DNA of 10,040 bases from Alistipes sp. (GTDB taxonomy: Bacteria; Bacteroidota; Bacteroidia; Bacteroidales; Rikenellaceae): assembly GCA_017559615.1 (NCBI GenBank), contig JAFYRB010000027.1, positions 1-10,040 on the forward strand. The letters are read 5' to 3'. Below are positions 1 through 5,274 of the stretch, piece after piece. The first letter of the stretch is position 1, and each line of letters begins with the position of its first letter. The notes under the pieces are model-generated. The model ran no database searches, had not been told where the DNA came from, and saw only the letters and a list, made by a program, of their open reading frames with translations. Position numbers and translations under genes: made by a program.

Positions 1-2
1 CG

Positions 3-494
3 CTTATTACCCGTATGGAGGATGGTAGTCAGTTGATAGGTAAAGAGTCGGTAAATATCAACCATATAATCGACGAGATAGCCGACGAGTTGGAGATAAT
101 GCCCGAGGAGGAGCGATTTACGCTACATACAGATTTTCCAGACGAGGTCATTGTTGAGGGTAACTTATCGCTCATTGGTTCTATCTTTCGCAACCTTACG
201 GAGAATGCGATTGCCTACTCGGGTGGTAAGAACATCTATATATCGCTCGTTGAGAATGACGATAAGATGTGTAAGATTCGCTTTGAAGATGATGGCTGCG
301 GAGTGGAGGAGATACAACTGCCACGCCTCTTCGAGCGTTTCTACCGCATCGACAAGGGTCGCTCACGCCGAATGGGAGGCACGGGTCTTGGCCTTGCGAT
401 TGTCAAGCACGCAGTCCAATTCCACGGCGGCACCATCACCGCCAACAACAACCCCAATGGCGGTCTAAGGTTTGAGTTTACATTATATAAGTAA
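3..494 (+). CDS. Sensor histidine kinase, C-terminal ATPase domain (5' partial)
   Basis: This is the 3' end of a two-component sensor kinase; the frame is open from base 3, so the gene starts left of the window. The ATPase (HATPase_c) domain phosphorylates a conserved His in the missing DHp domain, which then passes the phosphate to a response regulator. Counting from the Met at base 15, the N box is NLTENAIAY (60-68), the G1 box is DDGCGV (92-97), the F box is LFERFYRID (105-113) and the G2 box is GGTGLGLAIV (121-130). The order and spacing, and the LFERFYRID plus GGTGLGLAIVKH wording, fit the PhoR/PhoB-linked and similar HisKA kinases. The protein ends a few residues after the ATPase fold, so no extra C-terminal domain is present. 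The Met at base 15 is internal and not the true start. The signal sensed cannot be judged from this part. The gene converges on the recombinase gene across a shared terminator. Confidence 0.93.
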   Translation, partial: LITRMEDGSQLIGKESVNINHIIDEIADELEIMPEEERFTLHTDFPDEVIVEGNLSLIGSIFRNLTENAIAYSGGKNIYISLVENDDKMCKIRFEDDGCGVEEIQLPRLFERFYRIDKGRSRRMGGTGLGLAIVKHAVQFHGGTITANNNPNGGLRFEFTLYK

Positions 495-534
495 TCTTGT
501 ATTAGTCAAACAATTCTTTGATATATCAGCATAC

Positions 535-575
535 AAAAAATCGGTAGTCGCAATTAAGTGGCTACCGATTTATTT
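535..575. terminator. Bidirectional rho-independent terminator
   Basis: A 10 bp perfect stem (538-547 AAATCGGTAG with 562-571 CTACCGATTT) can extend inward by three pairs, two of them G-T, around an 8 nt loop. On the minus strand it is followed by six T (bases 540-535); on the plus strand by TTTATTTG. It lies between two convergent genes and can end both the kinase and the recombinase transcripts. The T-tract is better for the recombinase direction. Confidence 0.8.
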
Positions 576-599
576 GAATACATCATAAGGTTGAATACA
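574..599. repeat. Direct repeat TTGAATACA x2, 17 bp period
   Basis: TTGAATACA occurs exactly at 574-582 and at 591-599, separated by 8 nt. The pair lies between the terminator and the recombinase stop codon. A related sequence, TTGAAAACAC, occurs at 2145-2154 on the other side of the gene and matches TTGAATACAC (591-600) at 9 of 10 bases. The repeat is directly visible. A role as a recombination core or attachment site is inference. Confidence 0.45.
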
Positions 600-609
600 C
601 TTATCCGCT

Positions 610-2019
610 CTAATCCAATAGTGCGACAGCCTCATTTTGCTGTTTGTTCTTCATTGTGTTGTGGTAACGGTGAAATGCTTTTGACCCAGCAGCGTGACCA
701 CTCATTGTGCGGATAATGTTATCGGTCACACCCTGACCGACAAGAGTATCAATGAATGACGAGCGTGCAAATTTGCTCATCGCCAACTCATATAATGGTT
801 TGAACTCGGCTTCATCGTAGGCATTATACACCACAACTGTACGGTCTAACCCTGCTTTCTGAAACACCTTTTTAAGATTATCATTGTAGGTTTGCGAATG
901 TTTGGGGAAATCAAACAACGGCATCTTTGGATGTGTATCAGCCACTCGATATTTCTCGACAATCTCCAATGCTCGTGATGATAGAGGAATACGACAAGCG
1001 ATACCCGTTGCATCTTTTGTTTTTGACGGCATATACCTAATACACCACTTGCCATCATCGAAAATCAGGTTCTCATTTTTCAACTTAAAGAAGTCACTCA
1101 CTCTCGCCCCAATACTACATTGAAAATAAAACATATCTCTGATATACTCCAACTGCGCATCGCCCATATCAGACTCAAACATTTGTCGCTTCTCCTCCCG
1201 TGTGAGAGTTACAGGGTCGCCATACTTAGCCGTTGGCACTTGAAAATCTGCTACATTCCCATCAATGGTAACACCATAACGCTTTCTGCACCAAGTAAAG
1301 AAGAACTTTATATTCGATAGTATCTTAGAAATTGTATTGCGGTTCTTCTTTCTTGTGCAATGGACTTTACTACGAGCATTGTCATTCATCTGACCCTCAT
1401 CTTGAATAAGGTAACACATAAAGTCTGACAATAAGCGCATATTGCAGTTTTCAAAAGTGATGGGGCGGTTGCGTGAAATCTCAAAATTCTTAAAATGGTG
1501 AAGGGCATTCATCCTTGTTTTATTCCTGCCGTGAGATACCGTGGCATCCATATAGAATAGTTCTGCTAATACCCATAATGGATTTTCGCCCCTCCTGCAC
1601 TCGATAGGATTATCCTCCTCGATATGCTCTTTAGTCTTTTTCCCGACCTCCATATCCAAGATTTCGATTAACTCCTCACGGGAAATGTCATCTCTCTCCT
1701 CAGCTAACAGTGCTAATCTACTTGCGATTAAGTCCAACTTCTTATTCACTTCGGAGAACAATACGATAGATGTCTTTCTCTTGGCATACGCATTACGATG
1801 AATACCGTACGAGCGATTGCCATCTGCTTTGTAAGCCTCAACCGCACTGCTGAACCACGCATTCTTTTGAGCTGAATAACCTGTATAGTAATGAATGGTC
1901 GTACCTTTATTGATTTTGATTAAAGCACTGATTTGATAATAAGGCTCTGTGCTTACAGCCTTCTTCGATACATAGACATTCTTCTTGATGTCTAATCTAA
2001 ACTTAATAGAATACTGCAT
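610..2019 (-). CDS. Tyrosine site-specific recombinase (integrase)
   Basis: This 469-residue protein is a complete tyrosine recombinase of a type common in Bacteroidota mobile elements. The N-terminal ~100 residues, with a basic beta-rich start, fit an arm-type DNA-binding domain. Residues ~146-250 fit the helical SAM-like core-binding domain, and ~270-460 the catalytic domain. Catalytic residues by position: R306 (GARVSD), K333 or K335 (SKTKD), R419, H442 (SGH) and the nucleophile Y452 (FHRYH). The usual HxxR is K416-F-A-R419; Lys at this place recurs in a Bacteroidota subfamily (from memory), so it need not mean inactivity. The His-to-Tyr distance is 10 rather than the usual 9. The frame is intact, so the gene is probably functional. 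By eye its base composition is more AT-rich than the operon at 5271-10040. No excisionase, mobilisation or cargo gene is adjacent, so it could be an orphan recombinase, an element remnant, or an invertase acting on a distant or local site. Substrate sites are not known. Confidence 0.93.
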   Translation of the reverse strand: MQYSIKFRLDIKKNVYVSKKAVSTEPYYQISALIKINKGTTIHYYTGYSAQKNAWFSSAVEAYKADGNRSYGIHRNAYAKRKTSIVLFSEVNKKLDLIASRLALLAEERDDISREELIEILDMEVGKKTKEHIEEDNPIECRRGENPLWVLAELFYMDATVSHGRNKTRMNALHHFKNFEISRNRPITFENCNMRLLSDFMCYLIQDEGQMNDNARSKVHCTRKKNRNTISKILSNIKFFFTWCRKRYGVTIDGNVADFQVPTAKYGDPVTLTREEKRQMFESDMGDAQLEYIRDMFYFQCSIGARVSDFFKLKNENLIFDDGKWCIRYMPSKTKDATGIACRIPLSSRALEIVEKYRVADTHPKMPLFDFPKHSQTYNDNLKKVFQKAGLDRTVVVYNAYDEAEFKPLYELAMSKFARSSFIDTLVGQGVTDNIIRTMSGHAAGSKAFHRYHNTMKNKQQNEAVALLD

Positions 2020-2035
2020 AATATTTAATTATTTT

Positions 2036-2206
2036 GTTAAACATTATGCGTTTCACATTAGAAAGTAAAGTAAAAATTTAGACGCTGGCGTAAATTTTGA
2101 TTTTTACGCCCATTTTTTCGTTTTTGTTGCGATGTTTAACGAACTTGAAAACACCATTTAAGTTGTGCCCAAAACGAATTCCGATGCTTAATGATGTCTA
2201 ACAACC
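2036..2206. repeat. ATGTTTAAC-type repeats flanking the recombinase leader
   Basis: GTTAAACAT at 2036-2044 is the exact reverse complement of ATGTTTAAC at 2132-2140. A diverged copy in direct orientation, GATGTCTAAC, lies at 2193-2202, and GATGTCTAA also occurs at 1987-1995 inside the start of the recombinase gene. The copies fall within about 215 bp and bracket the recombinase start, which fits arm-type or operator sites. AT-rich 9-mers recur fairly easily, so this is weaker than the TTTACGCC family. Confidence 0.4.
2087..2110. repeat. Perfect inverted repeat GGCGTAAA-N8-TTTACGCC
   Basis: Two 8 bp arms, 2087-2094 and 2103-2110, are exact reverse complements around the 8 nt spacer TTTTGATT. 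The centre is about 80 bp upstream of the recombinase start codon. The symmetry fits a dimeric regulator operator or paired recombinase arm sites. The same 8-mer recurs twice about 175 bp further on. Confidence 0.7.
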
Positions 2207-2235
2207 TCCAAATTCCCCCACGCTTCAGACCTCAA

Positions 2236-2278
2236 AAATCCCTTCTACAAGTAATTGTAGAGGGGATTTACTTTTTTT
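2236..2278. terminator. Strong hairpin terminator beyond the lipoprotein gene
   Basis: The 2236-2250 arm pairs with 2255-2269 over 15 bp, including one G-T pair, around the 4 nt loop GTAA. On the plus strand it is followed by seven T at 2272-2278. On the minus strand the T-tract is shorter: five T (bases 2238-2234), partly inside the stem. By position it ends the lipoprotein transcript, whose stop codon is at 2326-2328. The better T-tract faces the plus direction, where no upstream gene is known. Confidence 0.75.
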
Positions 2279-2295
2279 ACGCCTAAATTTACGCC
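2276..2295 (+). repeat. Tandem TTTACGCC direct repeat, 12 bp period
   Basis: TTTACGCC occurs at 2276-2283 and 2288-2295 in the same orientation, spaced just over one helical turn apart. These are the third and fourth copies of the 8-mer that forms the inverted repeat at 2087-2110. I found no other copy in the window. The first copy overlaps the end of the terminator T-tract. Confidence 0.65.
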
Positions 2296-2325
2296 CCTTT
2301 TGTGCTCATTCTGGAGGGTATTAGG

Positions 2326-2757
2326 TTACTCGATAGGGGTAGTGGCGGGGTGTTGCGTGGCAACAACGGTAGTTCTACATAGCGTATTACCCTCCTCGCC
2401 AATCACCTCAATAATGAAGGTTAGATTCTCTGCATCAAGATATTTCCACTCGGGAGCAAAGGTAAATTCAAAAGGTAGTTTCCCGCCTGAAACAACGAGG
2501 TAGTGGTGGTTGTGGACGATAAAGTTGTCGTGCAGGACTCGGATATAACACTCGCCGCGATAGCTGCTGATGACACCACGGCATAGGTAGGTATGCTTGG
2601 TAAAGGGTGTGTCGCCGCTGGTGTTATTGCTAATTGTAGTCTCGTCGATGCATTCAATTGTGATGCCAGAGAGTTGTACATCTCGGTTGTTAACGTCAAT
2701 GTCTAATTCGCACGCCACACAGGCAAGGGCCATAAGGCAAAAAATAAAGTTTCTCAT
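2326..2757 (-). CDS. Small predicted lipoprotein of unknown function
   Basis: This 143-residue protein has a short Lys/Arg-poor, hydrophobic N-terminus (residues 3-15) ending in two closely spaced Cys, C13 (ALAC) and C16 (CVAC). Either could be the lipidated residue, though neither lipobox has the usual Leu at -3. If C16 is used, the mature protein begins CELDID. Acidic residues just after the Cys are associated with surface export of lipoproteins in some Bacteroidota, so surface location is possible but unproven. The rest is short hydrophobic/polar alternating segments typical of beta structure, with four further Cys at about 36, 59, 70 and 127. No enzyme motif is visible and I do not recognise the family. 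It stands alone: divergent from the AT-rich region, and 306 bp from the recombinase gene, with a terminator just beyond its 3' end. The gene start at 2757 places the signal sequence correctly. Confidence 0.75.
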   Translation of the reverse strand: MRNFIFCLMALACVACELDIDVNNRDVQLSGITIECIDETTISNNTSGDTPFTKHTYLCRGVISSYRGECYIRVLHDNFIVHNHHYLVVSGGKLPFEFTFAPEWKYLDAENLTFIIEVIGEEGNTLCRTTVVATQHPATTPIE

Positions 2758-2937
2758 AGTTGTTATTTTTGGGTGGTTTACAGGCTCTTTATTATATTAA
2801 CGTATAGAGGCGGCGTTTTCTGACATCCGAAGCAAGAAAAGATTTATAATTGGGATTTGATATTGTGGCGAAATGGGAGAATATTATCCCTTTATTGTGT
2901 CTGCGTGAGAAGGATTGTTGATATGCTGATATGTCTG

Positions 2938-2945
2938 CAAAAGTA
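2938..2945 (-). promoter_or_regulatory. Possible -7 element for the lipoprotein gene
   Basis: Read on the minus strand, 2945-2938 is TACTTTTG, matching the Bacteroidota -7 consensus TAnnTTTG. A TTTG lies upstream at 2964-2961, but the spacing of 15 nt is shorter than usual. Transcription from here would give a 5' leader of about 175 nt before the lipoprotein start, which is long. Confidence 0.35.
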
Positions 2946-3074
2946 GATGAGGTTTTGGACCAAAAACATTGATTTTATCTCTATTTGAGTTGCGCAATAA
3001 AAAATCAATAAAAAAATAACAAAAATATTTTTGACGAAATTACTACGTATGGGTGTGGGCGTTATAATCGTAAA

Positions 3075-3090
3075 TTGTATAATGATACAA
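3075..3090. repeat. Palindrome TTGTAT-N4-ATACAA
   Basis: The 6 bp arms at 3075-3080 and 3085-3090 are perfect reverse complements around AATG. The palindrome lies about 160 bp upstream of the plus-strand promoter. It is compatible with an operator but weak on its own in AT-rich sequence. Confidence 0.3.
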
Positions 3091-3155
3091 ATGCAACGTC
3101 TTGATAATTAGGTGAGTATAGACTTATTGCTGAAAATATGGCGAAATTGTGGTGT

Positions 3156-3171
3156 TGTTATTGGAATAACA
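3156..3171. repeat. Palindrome TGTTATT-N2-AATAACA
   Basis: Seven perfect pairs flank a central GG. Its centre lies 48 bp upstream of the centre of the next palindrome at 3204-3219. Both have the same 7+2+7 geometry, although their arm sequences differ. It is a possible regulator site for the promoter at 3230-3260. Confidence 0.35.
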
Positions 3172-3203
3172 GAAGGAATATATTATTGTTAGTATAGTTT
3201 TTG

Positions 3204-3219
3204 CTTATATTCATATAAG
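3204..3219. repeat. Palindrome CTTATAT-N2-ATATAAG next to a promoter
   Basis: Seven perfect pairs flank a central TC. It ends about 10 bp before the -33 region of the plus-strand promoter, the usual place for an activator or repressor dimer. No regulator gene is adjacent. Confidence 0.4.
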
Positions 3220-3229
3220 TATTTTTTGC

Positions 3230-3260
3230 TTGCATAATTAATTTTGTTGCTATATATTTG
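3230..3260 (+). promoter_or_regulatory. Bacteroidota-type promoter, plus strand
   Basis: The -7 element TATATTTG (3253-3260) matches TAnnTTTG exactly. A TTG at 3230-3232 sits 20 nt upstream, close to the expected position of the -33 TTTG box; TTTG also occurs at 3225-3228. Transcription would start near 3266. No coding gene follows on this strand before the terminator at 3430-3466. Confidence 0.6.
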
Positions 3261-3283
3261 CACCTGAAAACAAAAAGATAACT

Positions 3284-3314
3284 AAAAAAAAGACCTCCAC
3301 TTTTGAGAGGAGGT
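3284..3314 (-). terminator. Minus-strand terminator for the dehydrogenase gene
   Basis: ACCTCC (3293-3298) pairs with GGAGGT (3309-3314) across a 10 nt loop. Read on the minus strand it is followed within two bases by eight T (3291-3284). It lies about 200 bp beyond the dehydrogenase stop codon and can end that transcript. The stem is short, and it lies inside the candidate plus-strand RNA, where it would form the 5' hairpin. Confidence 0.55.
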
Positions 3315-3429
3315 TATAAAATAAAAAGGTGTAATATAAGTTAAGTATATATAGGGTTAATATTGAAAGTGTAAGATGTAAAGCGTAAATTTAGTAGTGT
3401 AAAAAGTTAATAATTGTTTGTGTCCGTGA

Positions 3430-3466
3430 GGGCTGTCCGAGGTGACTTGGGCAGCCCGAACTTTTT
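3430..3466 (+). terminator. GC-rich rho-independent terminator, plus strand
   Basis: GGGCTGTCC (3430-3438) pairs with GGGCAGCCC (3449-3457) over nine pairs, including one G-T, around a 10 nt loop, and is followed by five T at 3462-3466. On the minus strand no T-tract follows, so its direction is plus. It has no coding gene upstream on that strand, which is the main support for a non-coding transcript. Confidence 0.7.
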
Positions 3467-3510
3467 GCAAGGGGGGGGTAGTATGTAGTGGCGTTGGGGG
3501 GCTGATGGCG

Positions 3511-4293
3511 TTACTCCTCGGGGTAGATCATCTTCTTTGTTACGCCGCCGTCGACGGTGATGCACTGGCCGTTGATAAAATCACTCTTCGAGTCGCAGAG
3601 GAACAGACACGTACGGGCGATATCCTCGGCACATCCCACACGTCCCGAGAGGTGAAAGGCGTGGTCCTCGGGGCGAAGAATCTCCTCCTCGTTGACGCTT
3701 ATCCAGCCTGGTGCTATGCAGTTGACGGTGATGTGGTAGGGTGCTAACGACACCGCGAGGGCGTGGGTGAGGGACCATATACCACCCTTCGATGCTGCGT
3801 AGGCCTCTGTACCCGCCTCACTCTGAAGATAGCGGGTGGAGCAGAGGTTCACGATACGGCCATAGCGATTTGTAGCCCCTATATTCTCGCGGTGCATAGC
3901 CAGTAGGCGTGAGGTGATAAAGGCGGAGCGTAGGTTGGTGTTTATAACTCTCTCGAAATTCTCAACCGAGGTGGCGGTTATAGGCTCGAAGCCTCCGATA
4001 CCTACATTATTTACTATGATGTCGATGTCGCCCCACGCATCGAGAAGAGTCTCTACCGCGCCTTCGAGAGCCTCCTTGTTGCAAACATCGAGGGCGAAGA
4101 ATCGCGCACCTGTGGCCACCGCAACCTCCTCGCCACGTGTTGCGTCGATGTCGCAGAATGCCACGCGATCACCCGCCTCGGTGAATGCCTCAACTATGGC
4201 GCGACCAATGCCGTGACCAGCACCCGTAACAAATACACGACGCTGAAACTCGTTGTTAGTAGTGTAAGCTCTCATATTGTTATTGCTTTTCAT
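3511..4293 (-). CDS. Short-chain dehydrogenase/reductase, NAD-type
   Basis: This is a 260-residue classical SDR that oxidises or reduces a hydroxyl/carbonyl group with a nicotinamide cofactor in the cytoplasm. Motifs in order: the cofactor loop TGAGHGIG (23-30); an acidic residue D48 at the end of beta-2, which favours NAD(H) over NADP(H); NNVG (95-98, usually NNAG); catalytic N120; catalytic S152, Y165 and K169 in YAASK, with the standard 13-residue Ser-Tyr spacing; and PGW (195-197). The C-terminus ITVDGGVTKKMIYPEE is the usual VDGG end. Length is normal. The substrate cannot be named; the family includes 3-oxoacyl-ACP reductases, sugar and steroid dehydrogenases. The first Met (4293) precedes a second in-frame ATG at residue 7 (4275), which is an equally good start since the Rossmann fold begins at residue ~18. 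It is divergent from the permease, with about 78 bp between start codons. Confidence 0.92.
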   Translation of the reverse strand: MKSNNNMRAYTTNNEFQRRVFVTGAGHGIGRAIVEAFTEAGDRVAFCDIDATRGEEVAVATGARFFALDVCNKEALEGAVETLLDAWGDIDIIVNNVGIGGFEPITATSVENFERVINTNLRSAFITSRLLAMHRENIGATNRYGRIVNLCSTRYLQSEAGTEAYAASKGGIWSLTHALAVSLAPYHITVNCIAPGWISVNEEEILRPEDHAFHLSGRVGCAEDIARTCLFLCDSKSDFINGQCITVDGGVTKKMIYPEE

Positions 4294-4351
4294 ATCTTGT
4301 ATTTATTTTCATTCGGAACTACGTTTCGCAGTTCGTTTTGCAATATTTTTG

Positions 4352-4359
4352 TACATTTG
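4352..4359 (+). promoter_or_regulatory. -7 element for the EamA permease gene
   Basis: TACATTTG matches the TAnnTTTG consensus. A TTTG lies only 11 nt upstream (4337-4340), so the -33 box is not well placed. Transcription would begin near 4365, leaving only about 7-13 nt before the start codon. This supports the start at 4372 or 4378 rather than the in-frame ATG at 4213. Confidence 0.5.
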
Positions 4360-4371
4360 TGGCTAAAATTG

Positions 4372-5274
4372 ATGAGTATGCAACCCCCAAAGTTGAGTAG
4401 AAACGCATTGATAGGATATCCGGCGGGTATCATAACGGGTGTGACGTATGGCCTAAACCCGCTGTTCGGAGTACCACTAATGCAGGGTGGTGCGGCGGTG
4501 GAGTCGATACTCTTCTTCCGATATGGCATCGCAGTATTGCTCCTCGGAGCGTTCCTTTGGCTTACGAAGCAGAGCTTTCGTGTGTCGCTAAAGGAGGGTG
4601 CTATATTGTTGAGCCTCGGAGTGTTATATACGTGTAGTAGTATCTGTCTATTCGAGGCATACAACTACATCGCATCGGGACTTGCAACGACCTTGGTATT
4701 CCTATTTCCTGTTCTTGTTGCCATCATTATGGTATTTCTGAAGGTTGTGCCTTCGTGGCCTGTGTGGCTGTCGATAGGAGCGACGTTCGTGGGTGTAATA
4801 GTAATGACGCAAGGGGAGTCGGGCGAGGTGGCAAATCCCATTGGTATTCTGCTATCTATCGGCTCGGCATTGGCTTATGCGTTGTTTATCGTGGTGATAA
4901 ATCGTAGTAAGAGCATTAGCACGATATCCAACACGTTGCTAACATTCTACGCACTCCTAACGGGTGTTGTGATATTCCTCTTCAAGATACTCTTTGCGGA
5001 TGTAGATATCACCGCGGGCTTGGAGGGTGCTGCGGCGTGGGGAAATCTCATAGGTTTGGCGATACTCCCTACGATAGTATCTACAGCAACCCTCGCCATA
5101 GCAACACGAAACATCGGTGCGACAAAGGCCTCGGTATTAGGCGTTTTCGAGCCTATTACCGCGATACTTGTCGGCACATTAGTATTCGGCGAAGCGCTCA
5201 CTACGAATATCGTAGTGGGAATCCTTATCGCCGTTGTTGCTGTGACGTTTATGATTGCTACGACGAAGCGTTAG
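4372..5274 (+). CDS. EamA/DMT-family transporter (10 TM permease)
   Basis: This is an inner-membrane permease of the drug/metabolite transporter superfamily, 300 residues from this start. Two tandem EamA repeats of five membrane helices each are visible at residues ~12-145 and ~157-297. Family wording includes AYNYIASGLATTL followed by a Pro-containing helix near the end of repeat 1, and LGVFEPITAILVGTLVFGE in repeat 2. Such proteins export or import small metabolites; the substrate cannot be predicted. I chose ATG 4372 (next ATG 4378) because the in-frame extension to 4213 would overlap the divergent dehydrogenase start, gives residues unlike the family, and lies upstream of the -7 element. 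Its TAG stop overlaps the stop codon of the convergent PAS gene. No co-transcribed partner follows, so it is probably monocistronic. Confidence 0.9.
   Translation: MSMQPPKLSRNALIGYPAGIITGVTYGLNPLFGVPLMQGGAAVESILFFRYGIAVLLLGAFLWLTKQSFRVSLKEGAILLSLGVLYTCSSICLFEAYNYIASGLATTLVFLFPVLVAIIMVFLKVVPSWPVWLSIGATFVGVIVMTQGESGEVANPIGILLSIGSALAYALFIVVINRSKSISTISNTLLTFYALLTGVVIFLFKILFADVDITAGLEGAAAWGNLIGLAILPTIVSTATLAIATRNIGATKASVLGVFEPITAILVGTLVFGEALTTNIVVGILIAVVAVTFMIATTKR

Larger units (their letters stand above)
2020..2325. other. Repeat-rich non-coding region upstream of the recombinase
   Basis: These 306 bp contain no convincing ORF on either strand. They hold the recombinase 5' leader and promoter region (no clear TAnnTTTG element found), several families of short repeats annotated separately, and a strong hairpin near the lipoprotein 3' end. 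The crowding of direct and inverted repeats next to a recombinase gene suggests protein-binding sites for recombination or autoregulation. That role is inferred from position and repeat content only. Confidence 0.6.
3266..3466 (+). ncRNA. Candidate small non-coding RNA, about 200 nt
   Basis: The unit is defined by signals rather than homology: a good promoter at 3230-3260, a predicted start near 3266, and a GC-rich hairpin with a T-tract ending near 3466. Between them every frame is interrupted by stops, so a protein is unlikely. The RNA would carry a 5' hairpin (3293-3314), an AT-rich unstructured middle and the terminator hairpin. It runs toward the 3' end of the dehydrogenase gene on the opposite strand and stops about 45 bp before its stop codon. 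It does not resemble any RNA family I can name from sequence alone. Alternatives are a remnant promoter left by a deletion, or an untranslated leftover between genes. Confidence 0.35.
2758..3510. other. AT-rich 753 bp non-coding region
   Basis: No ORF of coding character is present; stop codons are frequent in all frames and the sequence is clearly more AT-rich than its surroundings. It contains a possible -7 element for the lipoprotein gene (2938-2945), three short perfect palindromes (3075-3219), a plus-strand promoter (about 3230-3260), a minus-strand hairpin terminator (3284-3314) and a plus-strand terminator (3430-3466). A G8 tract (3471-3478) and a G6 tract (3496-3501) lie just beyond the dehydrogenase stop codon. 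Confidence 0.7.

Noticed and set aside
2300..2503. Plus-strand 67-codon ORF opposite the lipoprotein
   Set aside because: The minus-strand frame has a lipoprotein signal and better coding character; this one has no recognisable features.
3442..3747. Plus-strand ORF opposite the dehydrogenase 3' end
   Set aside because: It is antisense to a clear SDR, begins inside the terminator hairpin and has no domain character.
4316..4334. GAACT-N9-AGTTC as an operator between the dehydrogenase and the permease
   Set aside because: Five-base arms are expected by chance in an intergenic region of this size.
4213..4371. N-terminal extension of the EamA permease to an ATG at 4213
   Set aside because: It would overlap the divergent dehydrogenase start, lies upstream of the -7 element at 4352-4359, and adds about 53 residues not seen in the family.
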